A stretch of DNA of 64,000 nt from Anisus vortex (lineage: Eukaryota > Mollusca > Gastropoda > Planorbidae), in the NCBI GenBank assembly GCA_949126835.1, contig OX421494.1, positions 54,750,358-54,814,357 on the forward strand. The letters are read 5' to 3'. The position numbers were made by a program, and so were the translations under genes. Below are positions 46,774 through 58,021 of the stretch, piece after piece (position 1 is the stretch's first letter; the number at the start of each line of letters is the position of its first letter). The notes beneath the pieces are model-generated. The model ran no database searches. It was not told where the DNA came from and saw only the letters and a list, made by a program, of their open reading frames with translations.

Positions 46774-46828
46774 GTATGGTCAAGATTATTGGTAGCTTTA
46801 CTATTAGGCTATATTTTATATTAATATA

Positions 46829-47125
46829 TTTAAATCACTAATCCTAGAAACACTAGAGGACAGAAGGGCAAAGAGTAAATAGTAGCCTAATAATACATAA
46901 GGCATTAAAATTATAATATAAAAATACAACACGAAAACTATCTGCTACAATGCTCAGATAAACATAAGGACAAAAACACTTTCCTTATCCCTTTATGCGA
47001 GAACAAATGCATATAATTACTCTTTCTTCCCGAGTGGCATCTGGGTATTGAATGGGTTGCCTGAACAAACCAGGAAAACCAGTAATTTAATAAAATACAG
47101 GACTAGACTAAAAAAAAACAAATGA
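46829..47125 (+). pseudogene. LINE family J 3' fragment
   Basis: CCTAGAAACACTAGAGGACA through CATAAGGACAAAAACACTTT and TTGAATGGGTTGCCTGAAC. It lies in the intron of small gene 2. Confidence 0.75.
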
Positions 47126-47149
47126 GCGTCTTGTCAAGCCCTGTCACCT

Positions 47150-47370
47150 GGATGTCCTGGCTATAGGCTGGAATTTGCAATATCGGGTGACAGTGCATGA
47201 ACACGAGACAGCCTCCACTTTAATGATCCGAGGGGAATATCGCATGTGGGGGAGTAAGTTAGTGTTTTTTGTGTTACGAGGCATGTCATATCGGCATACC
47301 GCGGGGTGGCTGGCCTCGGATTGGGTCTTGGTATTCCTTCCCTTCCCTTGATTCATCCCTTTCCACGTTT
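47150..47370. repeat. Interspersed repeat family W fragment
   Basis: CCGCGGGGTGGCTGGCCTCGG and GGTCTTGGTATTCC correspond to CGCGGGGTGGCTAGTCTCGG at 43919. Confidence 0.55.
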
Positions 47371-47689
47371 CGCACTGGATGTAACGTTTTTATTTGTAAA
47401 GAAACATGTAAAATCGGTAGCAAAGACCTTTCTTCAAGTTTTGGGAAATTCAAACAGGGACTTTAACGAACCCAGAAGATGGATCTATTTAAAAGACTAA
47501 TCTAATGTACAGTAACTACAGACAAAGCTCTGGAAAATTTGCTAGTAGATTGTAGTAGAAATGTCGACTCATCGTATGGCGACTTTATTCAAGCCTTACA
47601 GTTCCTATCTGAGACTATCCGCCCTGCGGCACGCCGATTTGGCCAAGTAAATAAAAGTGCAGTCTTCTCAGTCCCTTGAACTTTTCTGC

Positions 47690-47965
47690 CTCTCCCCACC
47701 TGCGGAATTCATCCCCCCACCCTCCGCCGAATCATTAAAGTGGTGGCTCGCTCATATACTTGCATATTCGGCCGGTAACACAAATCTCAGACTATAGGCC
47801 TGGACTTACAGTCACCAGGATTCGGTGAGACGGGATGGTGCGCTCATTGCTTCCTCCCCACCGAGTCTATGGGACACTTGGCAGAGCAAGGATTCTCGGA
47901 AGCACAACGGGGACTGTCCCTTCTGCGTTAGCCCACAGGTGTACACTTAATGTCAGCGTATCGGT
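47690..47965 (-). repeat. Interspersed repeat family W fragment (reverse)
   Basis: Reverse complement matches 43590-43850 (GGTGGGGAGGAAGCAATGAGC, and 'GAATTCCGC' at the end). It has a divergent single version of the unit that is amplified at 60577. Confidence 0.6.
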
Positions 47966-48069
47966 GGTTTACACACTTCGCCAGATTTGATTTTCATGGG
48001 TACAGACGTGGATTCAGCTACCAATAAATAGACCCTGAAGATCTTGAGTCGTAAGTTTCCCGTCGGGCC

Positions 48070-48300
48070 TAATTGATCCTTAGGGCCGGTGAAGCAGCGT
48101 TCAATAGTTTCTGTGGCCATACTAGGTGATTTAGTGGCCAGCACTATGCACAACCACCTTTACTTTACCCCAACTAAGGTCGGGTACCCATCAGAGCTGG
48201 GCAGACTCAGTGACACCCTCCAGACCCGGGAAAAAATCCTAGCCTGCACCGGGTTTTGAACCCAGGACCTTTGGTACGCCAGCTAGGCCAATGATCGTGA
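48070..48300 (-). mobile_element. tRNA-derived SINE, type 1 (reverse)
   Basis: Reversed body (ACCTTTACTTTACCCCAACT, TACCCATCAGAGCTGGG) and head (GGGTTTTGAACCCAGG, GCCAGCTAGGCCAATG). It lies about 65 bases before the exon at 48368. Confidence 0.85.
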
Positions 48301-48367
48301 AAAAAAAACTAAAACATTTTAATAAACGTTGTATTCTTCTTCTAATGAAATGAAAACTTTCTGATAG

Positions 48368-48597
48368 ATTTTGCACATGGACATGGAGCGATTGCAAGCC
48401 TGGTCATCGGGGTGGTGGGAGTGGTCGGCCTTCTTGTATTCATAATGAAATTCACAAGTGACTACACGAGTGGCAGCACGGGTGACGAATCGGGAGACAA
48501 AAAGGGTGACAAAGAGGACAAAAAGAAGGCCAAGAAGAAAAAAGACTACGATGGTGCTTGGGACGAGCAGGACCATACAGCTAAAAAGAATGGTTAG
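48368..48597 (+). CDS. Exon 2 of small membrane-protein gene 2 (TM helix and Lys-rich tail)
   Basis: After GAAAACTTTCTGATAG the frame runs in phase 1 for 75 codons to TAG. With the upstream G it begins Asp-FAHGHGAIASLVIGVVGVVG, then LLVFIMKF: the same helix as the other members, with a GVVGVVG glycine zipper, and FAHGHG in place of FW(Q)xHG. The tail departs completely. It is hydrophilic (SDYTSGSTGDESGDKKGDKE), then a Lys-rich run (DKKKAKKKKDYD) and a polar C-terminus, with no Cys. An AATAAA lies near 48764. The conserved helix and phase with a replaced tail suggest the tails diversify freely. Confidence 0.65.
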
Positions 48598-48599
48598 AT

Positions 48600-49570
48600 C
48601 ATCATCACCACAATCAACACCAGAACCACACCAGCACCAGCAGATAACAAATAATTGAAATCTAAAATATATAAAAAAACATTTTAAAGAAAGTGTTACA
48701 AATTCTAGGATTACTACCAATGACTTAGTCCAAATTCTTTTTATTTGTTGTTTTAAAATATTGAAATAAATATCTACAACTGAATTTTTTTTCATTTTTT
48801 TATCATTGTCTTAAAGGTTGTTGTTTTTGTTTTACATAACTTAATAACTGTATGTAGATAAGAATTTAGCAATTGAAAGTTCTTATCTCGATGTCATGTA
48901 TTCAAATTTAAAAGAATTTTCTATATAATATATATATAATATATTATATAAAATAGTCAAGGTAATGTATCACGCCAGAGCAATTTGATAGATAGGGCCT
49001 TGAAGCAATGTTCATAAGTTTACGTGGCAAAGGCTTACTGCATACAAAAACTCTTAATCTTTTGTCTTGGAAGCAGAGCAGACTCTCCAATATGTGATTT
49101 CTGCGATCTCTGACGATTCCATTTATTTTCGTGTAATGTGAGATTACTATTGATGTAGCCTAAATCTGTTCGAGCTCTATTCAACAAAATTGGTCTTAGA
49201 GCAAAAAAAGTCTTTTACTAAAGTTATATAATTTGAACAATATTACGAGATTTGTAAGATAAAAAAAACAGCAACCTGTCAACAAATCAACTAGGAAAAG
49301 TTGCAGGACAGGCCTTTTATAAACTTCACTTTTATTGGGCGGGATATTAAAGCCCTAACTGTCCAAATAAAAGTGCACCATTTAGTACTTGCATTCTTGT
49401 TCGTTTAAGTAATTGGAATTCATTAAAATGTATTTATTTATGTTTTTAACATTTGTGTGTCTCGATCAGTCAAACATCTTATCTTAGTAGTGTGTACCGA
49501 ACAAACTGACTTGCGTATACACAAACTTAAGGCATATGTTATTTATTTATGTTATTTAATACATCTTGTT
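48600..49570. other. Unannotated AT-rich stretch
   Basis: A short SINE-like scrap (GGGCCTTGAAGCAATGTTCA) sits near 48996. Otherwise nothing. Confidence 0.4.
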
Positions 49571-49571
49571 T

Positions 49572-49700
49572 GGAACATGGGATACGGTGGCCGAGGGCAG
49601 CGCGTTCGACTGGTGTTCCGAAGGTTCTGGTTTCGAATCCTGGTGAAGGCTAGAATTTTTTACCGGGACTGGGCATTTAGTGCTGACCACACATTGGTCC
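49572..49700 (+). mobile_element. tRNA-derived SINE, type 1 head
   Basis: TACGGTGGCCGAGGGCAGCG and GGTTTCGAATCCTGGTGAAG. The body is lost. Confidence 0.8.
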
Positions 49701-49797
49701 CACATAATTTGGTCCCAAGTGTACCTTACTTACATCTTATTTGGAATACACAAAATACACCCATAATTTAAAATCAGCCAGGCTGCGAAGCACACAC

Positions 49798-49875
49798 AAT
49801 AATAATAATAATATATGTATAGCGCTGCCAACAAACATAATATAAGCTCATAGCGCATTTACCATAGAACTAAGA
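49798..49875 (-). mobile_element. L2-like LINE 3' tail (reverse)
   Basis: (AAT)n followed by ATATGTATAGCGCTGCC. Read in reverse this is GGCAGCGCTATACATAT(ATT)n, the L2-type terminus. Confidence 0.6.
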
Positions 49876-49976
49876 ACACGGATATGATCTTTAGGCTAAG
49901 AATTGTAAAGCTAAATGATGATTTAAAACTTTACAAACATAGGACAAATAAAAAAAAAATGAAGCATTAACCGACA

Positions 49977-51862
49977 TATCATATAAGTAACACAGTAGCA
50001 TGTTATCATATAAGTAACACAGTAGCATGTTATCATATAAGTAACACAGTAGCATGTTATCATATAAGTGACACAGTAGCATGTTATCATATAAGTAACA
50101 GAGTAGCATGTTATCATATAAGTAACAGAGTAGCATGTTATCATATAAGTAACACAGTAGCATGTTATCATATAAGTATATAAGTAACACAGTAGCATGT
50201 TATCATATAAGTAACAGAGTAGCATGTTATCATATAAGTAACAGAGTAGCATGTTATCATATAAGTAACACAGTAGCATGTTATCATATAAGTATATAAG
50301 TAACACAGTAGCATGTTATCATATAAGTATATAAGTAACACAGTAGCATGTTATCATATAAGTAACACAGTAGCATGTTATCATATAAGTAACAGAGTAG
50401 CATGTTATCATATAAGTAACACAGTAGCATGTTATCATATAAGTATATAAGTAACACAGTAGCATGTTATCATATAAGTATATAAGTAACACAGTAGCAT
50501 GTTATCATATAAGTAACACAGTAGCATGTTATCATATAAGTAACACAGTAGCATGTTATCATATAAGTATATAAGTAACACAGTAGCATGTTCTCATATA
50601 AGTATATAAGTAACACAGTAGCATGTTATCATATAAGTATATAAGTAACACAGTAGCATGTTATCATATAAGAAACACAGTAGCATGTTATCATATAAGT
50701 AACAGAGTAGCATGTTATCATATAAGTAACACAGTAGCATGTTATCATATAAGTATATAAGTAACACAGTAGCATGTTATCATATAAGTATATAAGTAAC
50801 ACAGTAGCATGTTATCATATAAGTAACACAGTAGCATGTTATCATATAAGTAACAGAGTAGCATGTTATCATATAAGTATATAAGTAACACAGTAGCATG
50901 TTATCATATAAGTATATAAGTAACACAGTAGCATGTTATCATATAAGTAACACAGTAGCATGTTATCATATAAGTAACACAGTAGCATGTTATCATATAA
51001 GTAACAGAGTAGCATGTTATCATATAAGTAACACAGTAGCATGTTATCATATAAGTATATAAGTAACACAGTAGCATGTTATCATATAAGTAACACAGTA
51101 GCATGTTATCATATAAGTAACACAGTAGCATGTTATCATATAAGTATATAAGTAACACAGTAGCATGTTATCATATAAGTAACACAGTAGCATGTTATCA
51201 TATAAGTATATAAGTAACACATTAGCTTTTATCATATAAGTAACACAGTAGCATGTTATCATATAAGTATATAAGTAACACAGTAGCATGTTATCATATA
51301 AGTAACACAGTAGCATGTTATCATATAAGTAACACAGTAGCATGTTATCATATAAGTAACAGAGTAGCATGTTATCATATAAGTAACACAGTAGCCTGTT
51401 ATCATATAAGTAACACAGTAGCCTGTTATCATATAAGTAACACAGTAGCCTGTTATCATATAAGTAACACAGTAGCATGTTATCATATAAGTAACAGAGT
51501 AGCATGTTATCATATAAGTAACACAGTAGCCTGTTATCATATAAGTAACACAGTAGCCTGTTATCATATAAGTAACACAGTAGCATGTTATCATATAAGT
51601 AACAGAGTAGCATGTTATCATATAAGTAACACAGTAGCCTGTTATCATATAAGTAACACAGTAGCATGTTATCATATAAGTAACAGAGTAGCATGTTATC
51701 ATATAAGTAACACAGTAGCATGTTATCATATAAGTAACACAGTAGCATGTTATCATATAAGTAACACAGTAGCATGTTATCATATAAGTAACACAGTAAC
51801 ATGTTATCATATAAGTAACACAGTAGCATGTTATCATATAAGTAACACAGTAACATGTTATC
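49977..51862. repeat. 27-bp minisatellite, 1.9 kb, with a 35-bp variant unit
   Basis: Unit ATCATATAAGTAACACAGTA plus GCATGTT. A longer unit carries an extra TATATAAG. Other variants are CAGAG, GCCTG and AACATG. Because 27 is a multiple of three and the unit has few stops, frames stay open on both strands (nine-residue repeats such as YLYDNMLLC on the reverse and HISNTVACY on the forward strand). The frames have no start context or composition that suggests real protein. Confidence 0.97.
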
Positions 51863-51929
51863 TAAGTTAAATATTGAAATAATGCGTTTTGAAATTTTTC
51901 TGAAAGTAACAATAGAGCTTGAATGAATT

Positions 51930-52110
51930 GAATGGGAAGTAGATCCTACACCTTCAGACCGAATATTGATAAGGTTCTAAGGCCAACGGTCATCAGAGAG
52001 AAACGGGGCACCTCAAGAAGCGAGGAGTTCTTTAAGGGACACATGACAATAACTACAATTGTCTGCCTAGGACGATATATAGCCAAGTCCATTCTTTTTT
52101 CTGTGCAACA
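51930..52110. repeat. Interspersed repeat scrap also present at 30900-30965
   Basis: CACCTTCAGACCGAATATTGATAAGG matches, with changes, ACCTTTGGACCGGATATTGA at 30935. Class unknown. Confidence 0.4.
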
Positions 52111-52269
52111 CAAAAACTAAATAGTCAACAACAAGTGTATAAGTACGCCAACCTGTACAATGTATTAATTGAAAAAGTTGACCTTCAGGGGCGGTAAGCA
52201 AAAGTAAATATTCAGAAGGGAGATGAATGGGATTTAAAAAAAAATTGCGTTGCTTAAAATATTTTAGAT

Positions 52270-52443
52270 CAGGGCTCGGCAACCTACGGGACGCGTGTCA
52301 GACCTGGCACGCAGAGCGATTTTCAAAAAGGCAATTAAAGTCTATTCTACAAGAAATTAAGTGATAAAGCAAAGATGACTTTTAAGCTCTTGAATTACAA
52401 ACCCGAACATGGCTCACTATCAGCAAAAAATTGCCGACCCCTT
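52270..52443. mobile_element. hAT-type MITE (174 bp), perfect 8-bp TSD
   Basis: Starts CAGGGCTCGGCAACC, ends TTGCCGACCCCTT, flanked by TTTTAGAT at 52262-52269 and 52444-52451. The same flank sequence is used by the copy at 25306. Confidence 0.85.
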
Positions 52444-52451
52444 TTTTAGAT

Positions 52452-53428
52452 AATATAGGATAGTTGTTACAATCACCAGAATAAAAACATTTCTAACATA
52501 CTGTAAACTTTTTCATTTATGTGTTTATTCACCAAGAAAGTTATATGAACAAGAAAAAAAACAGATCTTGTTGTTTAGTGTTGCCTTGGGAACCAGAAAC
52601 AGGAGAAGAAGGGAGGAACTTTATTTATCCCAAATATGACAACGAAATATGGTATTCATGCGCTTCATATTGTTTTATTTAATTTTTGAAAACGGCCACA
52701 AGAGATGGGTCACGTTACCTATAAGGAATTTTCTGGAAAATGTAATCATTTTTTTTTTAGCTTGAGGAATTAAGCAACTCCCAGCTAGCCATTCGTTGAA
52801 AAGTTCATAGTTCATAACAATATGTTGTTTTTTTTTCAAACAAGAAATGGTGGTGGAGAGGGTTGGGCGCAAGTTCCTGAACAATTAATTGTGAGGGCCA
52901 TATGAAACTCTTATCTAAGATCTAACTCTGGTTACGCTTTATTTAAAATCAACTCTTAGAAATGTATGCACTCTAACATACACACGCATATACACACTTA
53001 TACAAACACACAGTTAGAGACAACGTCTTAATGCAATTTTGAAATCGTATGCCCCCCCCCCCACCACCAGTGGCTTAAGTGGAGAAATATGCGCATAGGG
53101 ATCCTCGGGTGGGAGTCGAAAGTGGCGATTGCTAGTTTTATTTCATTAGTAGCAAAGTCAGTAATGGCTGGAGTAAATAGCAAGTATTGCCCCTACGTCT
53201 GTCTTGTTTTAGCCCCTCCCATATTTGACGGGAAGCCATTTAATGGAATAAATTATATTTTCGATTTTTCTGGAATTAGAACTAGTGTTCATGGGATTGA
53301 AAAATGTAATGGAATAAAATAAATAATTATATCTTTTCATTATAATATTTTAACACGTTTCTTTCATAATAGGATTGTTTAATTCTTATATTCTAAAACT
53401 GTTTTGATAAACCTACATATTTTTAGAC

Positions 53429-53478
<50 letters not shown>

Positions 53479-53610
53479 CATATATATATATATAATATTT
53501 CTTGATAGATACGGATTTTTATTGGGACACCAATTGAAGCAATAAGATTTTACTTTTTTTCTATAAAAGGTAATGTACATTTCATTATTGAGTATCGTTG
53601 AGTTACGACT
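52452..53610. other. Unannotated stretch with a long TA run
   Basis: (TA)n at 53432-53490. A forward frame at 53089-53322 has no recognisable features. Confidence 0.4.
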
Positions 53611-53619
53611 TGTCAAAAT

Positions 53620-53870
53620 GTATCATCATCATCATCATCACCATCACAAGACCGGTTACATGTGGGGGCGCTACGATAGGGTGCAACTAACGAGATTTAT
53701 TTCTCCATTCGTCCCTGTCACAAGCCGTTTGCAGTAGCGTTTGTCCAACCAATTTTTTTTCTGACGACCTTTTCTGTGTGCTCACACTGTACCCTGTTGG
53801 ATGGTTTTTGCCAGTGAGTCATGCCTTACAGTATGACCAAACCAGCTTTCGTCGTTTTACAGTTGAAAAG
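53620..53870 (-). pseudogene. LINE C-terminal fragment (reverse)
   Basis: Reverse strand reads SWFGHTVRHDSLAKTIQQGT, then GRQKKNWLDK, a pattern typical of LINE ORF2 C-termini (WFGHV.RHD.L.KTILQGTVEG). It ends in an (ATG)n run at 53621-53644. Confidence 0.6.
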
Positions 53871-53899
53871 AGAGTCTCATGTTTCCCCAGCAAATTATG

Positions 53900-54448
53900 G
53901 ATCGGGAGCAAGATATATCCACAAAATGGACAGTAGTTTCTTAAAGACCTCAATATGAATTATATCCTCGTAGAAAATTGGAGTGATCCAAAACTGCATT
54001 TATGTTATTTTTATGAAATTTTGAGGTTCTTTATTTTTTTATTTTCCCTTATTTTTCAAATATCATCACCGTCAGTTGCATTTAACCTAGTATCTCATTT
54101 TTTATCTTATTATTTGAAGATGCTGCAAAGATTATTGGGCCCTTATCCAAGGATTTTTTCCTGGGTCTGGAGGGTGACCCTGACTGAATTATCGTAGTGA
54201 CAGCACGACGACGTCACAAATGCCATCACATTTACATCACCATGACATCACAATGACATTAAAGCGTACGCTAAACTCTGAAATACCCTTTCCACTTCTT
54301 GGGCATCAGTCTTGGCCAATAAATAAAATCGTACATATTATATGTGTTTGATGGCTAAGGGATATACTCTATTTCCTGTGTGTCTATTCCAATATCTAGG
54401 ATGAACCTTGTTTCCGTTTTCCACTAAAACAAACTAATTCAACGCTTC
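53900..54448. other. Unannotated stretch with a SINE scrap
   Basis: CCTGGGTCTGGAGGGTGACC near 54171 resembles the middle of SINE type 1. Nothing else. Confidence 0.4.
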
Positions 54449-54455
54449 AACTAAC

Positions 54456-54758
54456 CATAGACTATAATAAGATGGACCGCTTGCTCTATTTTTAGAGCTT
54501 ATATGTATTTTTTTTCCGTGCGCAACCAATAAGGCTGTTTTAAATTACTTCTACGCTCCTCCTTGTTTCTTAAATGTTTCCGCAGTATAGGACTTTCCAT
54601 TTTAATTCTAATTTTTCATTGAGAAAATCAAAGCGATTCAATAAAACGGAAGTGCAAAGTAATATACAAATCGGGAATTCCAAAAAGCAGTCTTTCGAGT
54701 CATCATATAGCAGAAATACAATACTAAAGCAATTGGTCCATGCGTATTATAGTCTATG
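54456..54758. mobile_element. MITE family P (303 bp)
   Basis: Ends CATAGACTATAAT and ATTATAGTCTATG. The flanks AACTAAC on both sides (54449-54455, 54759-54765) are identical. It is immediately followed by a second insertion sharing the right flank. Confidence 0.92.
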
Positions 54759-54765
54759 AACTAAC

Positions 54766-54885
54766 CAAAGACTATAATACAACGGAAACCTTTAATGCCA
54801 TCGTACGAGCGTGGTTGCGCACGGAAAAAAAAGAACATCTAAGCTCTAAAAATAGAGCAAGTGGTCCATCGTATTATAGTCTTTG
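54766..54885. mobile_element. MITE family P, short copy (120 bp)
   Basis: Ends CAAAGACTATAAT and ATTATAGTCTTTG. The flanks AACTAAC at 54759-54765 and 54886-54892 are identical. This is an internally deleted form. Confidence 0.92.
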
Positions 54886-54963
54886 AACTAACCAAAGATG
54901 TACACTTCCTTTTGTGCGTATTTTTCTGGATATTTATCAAAGCCAGGGGATTTTTTTTTTCAG

Positions 54964-55160
54964 CAATAGCAGTTACGTCTCTCGTATTCACCGTAATGGA
55001 CACTAATCGTGACAGTAAGAGTAAGAGTAAGTATGAGGGTGCTCATAGACAGCAAAGACACTCAGCTCAAGGACATAAGAAGAATGCTCACCAGCACTTA
55101 GGACCACAAAGGCCGTCACCACCATCATCATCGGCAGGGACGCCTGCTAACAAAAAGTAA
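54964..55160 (+). CDS. Degenerate exon 2 of small membrane-protein family (member 4)
   Basis: Preceded by a T-run and CAG, in phase 1. Translation is (A)IAVTSLVFTVMDTNRDSKSK, then KYEGAHRQQRHSAQGHKKNA and a Pro/Ser-rich end closing with NKK. AVTSLVFTVM matches AVAGLVFTIM of 24933-25075, and GAHRQQRHSA matches GAHKEQRDTS at the same distance after the helix. The FWQxHG start and half of the helix are missing, so the acceptor has moved inward or the exon is damaged. The frame is open further upstream to 54861, but that part looks like intron. Confidence 0.45.
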
Positions 55161-55169
55161 TTTTTTTTA

Positions 55170-55689
55170 AAGCGTTAAAAAAACAGTGTTGCCGGTGTCA
55201 ACGCCACTGAGCTATATATATAAGTATATATAATATGTTTGGAGTATTCAATCGCTTAAATTGGTCGGGAAAATGCAGAGTTTTAAATATAGATTAGTGG
55301 TGCGTATGCATAGACACTCACATACATAATTATTATAAACATCTATAAAAGGCATTTGTTAGCGACTTTGTTACCACGATTTTGCTTTTATGGAATTATT
55401 TGTGTGCCCCTGAGTATAATTTTCATGGCCACATTTCAGGAAAGTGTTTAAAGTTAAATGATAATGAACATATTTAATTTTATATATTTCAGTGTCTAAA
55501 ATCGGCCGCAAGTATACCAACCACTTATCTATTTTAAAAACGGTCTGCATTTTCCCGACATTTTATGCTTTACTTTAAGTGGTTGATCATTTCATGTAGC
55601 CTATATATATAGCTCAGTGGTTTTCATTATTGTATTTTGTTTACGTTTGAATTTTTTTAGTAATTTTTGAATCCAGTGTTATGTTATAT
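55170..55689. other. Unannotated AT-rich stretch
   Basis: No gene or repeat recognised. Confidence 0.4.
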
Positions 55690-56880
55690 CATAGACTATA
55701 ATATACATGGACCGCTTGCTTTAGTTTTTTATGCTATTATCAAAAACTATAATATACATGGACCATGGACCGATTGCTTTAGTTTTTTATGCTATCATCA
55801 TAGACTATAATATACATGGAACGCTTGCTTTAGTTTTTTATGCTATTATCATAGACTATAATATACATGGATCGCTTGCTTTAGTTTTTTATGTTATATC
55901 ATAGACTATAATATAAATAGACCGCTTGCTTTAGTTTTTTATGCTATTATCATAGACTATAATATACATGGACCGCTTGCTTTAGTTTTTTATGTTATAT
56001 CATAGACTATAATATACATGAACCGCTTGCTTTAGTTTTTTTATGTTATATCATAGACTATAATATAGGCCTATATGGACCGCTTGCTTTAGTTTTTTAT
56101 GTTATATCATAGACTATAATATACATGGACCGCTTGCTTTAGTTTTTTATGCTATTATCATAGACTATAATATACATGGACCGCTTGCTTTAGTTTTTTA
56201 TGCTATCATCATAAACTATAATATAGGCCTACATGGACCGCTTGCTTTAGTTTTTTATGCTATTATCATAGACTATAATATACATGGACCGCTTGCTTTA
56301 GTTTTTTATGTTATATCATAGACTATAATATACATGGACCGCTTGCTTTAGTTTTTTATGTTATATTATAGACTATAATATAAATAGACCGCTTGCTTTA
56401 GTTTTTTATGCTATTATCATAGACTATAATATACATGGACCGCTTGCTTTAGTTTTTTATGTTATATCATAGACTATAATATACATGAACCGCTTGCTTT
56501 AGTTTTTTTATGTTATATCATAGACTATAATATAGGCCTATATGGACCGCTTGCTTTAGTTTTTTATGTTATATCATAGACTATAATATACATGGACCGC
56601 TTGCTTTAGTTTTTTATGCTATTATCATAGACTATAATATACATGGACCGCTTGCTTTAGTTTTTTATGCTATCATCATAAACTATAATATAGGCCTACA
56701 TGGACCGCTTGCTTTAGTTTTTTATGCTATTATCATAGACTATAATATACATGGACCGCTTGCTTTAGTTTTTTATGTTATATCATAGACTATAATATAC
56801 ATGGACCGCTTGCTTTAGTTTTTTATGTTATATTATAGACTATAATATACATGGACCGCTTGCTTTAGTTTTTTATGCTA
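55690..56880. repeat. 51-bp satellite made of MITE termini, ~23 units, 467-bp higher-order repeat
   Basis: Unit: CATAGACTATAATATACATG, GACCGCTTGCTTTAG, then TTTTTTATG and CTATTAT or TTATAT. Marker variants ATAGGCCTATATGG (56065, 56532) and ATAGGCCTACATGG (56223, 56690) recur 467 bases apart, as does the ATAAATAGACC variant, so a block of nine units was itself duplicated. Confidence 0.93.
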
Positions 56881-57297
56881 TTATCTTCTGTTTTTTTTTT
56901 TTTTCAATTCCCGATTCTAAATGAAGTAATTGTCATACAAGTTCCGTTTTATTAAATCGCATTTTTTTCGACTTAAAATGAATACTTGTAGGCCTATTAA
57001 TCCTATTATCATTGACTATAATAAGATGGACCGCCTGCTCTTTTTTTAGAGCTTATATTCTTTTTCCGTGCGTACACAACACGGATCTATTAATGTTTCC
57101 GCTCTGTACAACTTTCGATTTTTATTTTTTATTGAGATAATCATAGCGATTAAATAAAACAGAAGTTGTATATCAATAACTTTATTTCCTGTATAGCAAT
57201 TAAGTTATTTAGAATCGGGAATTCCGAACATCAATGTTTTAAGTCAACATATAGCAGAAATACTAAAGCAAGCGGTCCATGTTTATTATAGTCTATG
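55690..57297. mobile_element. Composite MITE family P with its left end amplified into a satellite
   Basis: From 56870 to 57297 the sequence matches the composite MITE at 27240-27636, ending in TTATTATAGTCTATG. At its left the terminal 51 bp are present about 23 times. Outer flanks GTTATAT and GCTATAC agree at 5 of 7 positions. Confidence 0.8.
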
Positions 57298-57506
57298 GCT
57301 ATACATTACAGACACTCCTTCTATCAAGAAGATTATTGAGTCCTACGCAACAGTAACAATGCATTCTTTTTACGACTTCATACTCTAATCATTTTTATAT
57401 ATTAAACCCAATAAGTGTACAATATGTTTTTAATAGTGCATAAAAAAATTAAGTAAACATTTTCAGCTAACGGATTGTGAAACATTTTAAAATGAAATAT
57501 AATTTA

Positions 57507-58021
57507 CAGGGGGGGGGGAGTCAAAAGTAGGTATACATTAGTGTCACATCATTGTGCACTCTATGTGCGTGCACTATTTAAGTTAAAATTTCCCAACAGA
57601 TGGATTGGACGCCGTGGTGCCATCGACTGGCCGCCACGCTCGCCAGATTTAACTCCTATGCCCTATGGACTTCTTTTTTGGGGGGCACTGTAAAGGGTAA
57701 GGTTTTTGCACGCAAGCCCCGCACTGTTGAAGACATGATTCAGTTCATTTTGTAGGCTTGTCAGAAAATTGATGCTGATAAAGATCTATGTTCTAGAGTG
57801 TGCATTTGTGTTCTTTCTCGGTTAGAGGAGTTTGTGAACGTTGACGGCAAGCAATTCGAGTACCTGGGGGATTAGGGCTTCTTATTACATAGTGTTTCTT
57901 ATTACACATGATTCTTATTACATGTTTATGCAACATTCGTTTGTTTGTATAATAAATGCAGTGAATAATATGAATTTGTTTTCGCATTTTTATCACTGTA
58001 TTCCAACTTTTGCACACACTG
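57507..58021 (+). mobile_element. Deleted Tc1/mariner-type element (515 bp) with TA target site
   Basis: The left end is CAG plus a G-run and AGTCAAAAGTAGGTATACA. The right end, reversed, is CAGTGTGTGCAAAAGTTGGA ATACA, and both are flanked by TA. Between them are about 300 bp of transposase C-terminus with frameshifts (NRWIGRRGAIDWPPRSPDLT near 57600, PRTVEDMIQ, LSRLEEFVNVDGKQFEYL near 57810). The WPPRSPDLTP block and the downstream catalytic position mark the DDE domain of mariner/IS630-type transposases. Confidence 0.8.

Noticed and set aside
49977..51862. CRISPR-like look of the 27-bp and 51-bp arrays
   Set aside because: There are no unique spacers, units abut directly, and the genome is eukaryotic.
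49891..51870. Long frames on both strands with nine-residue repeats
   Set aside because: By-product of a 27-bp repeat whose length is a multiple of three. No start context or non-repeat domain.
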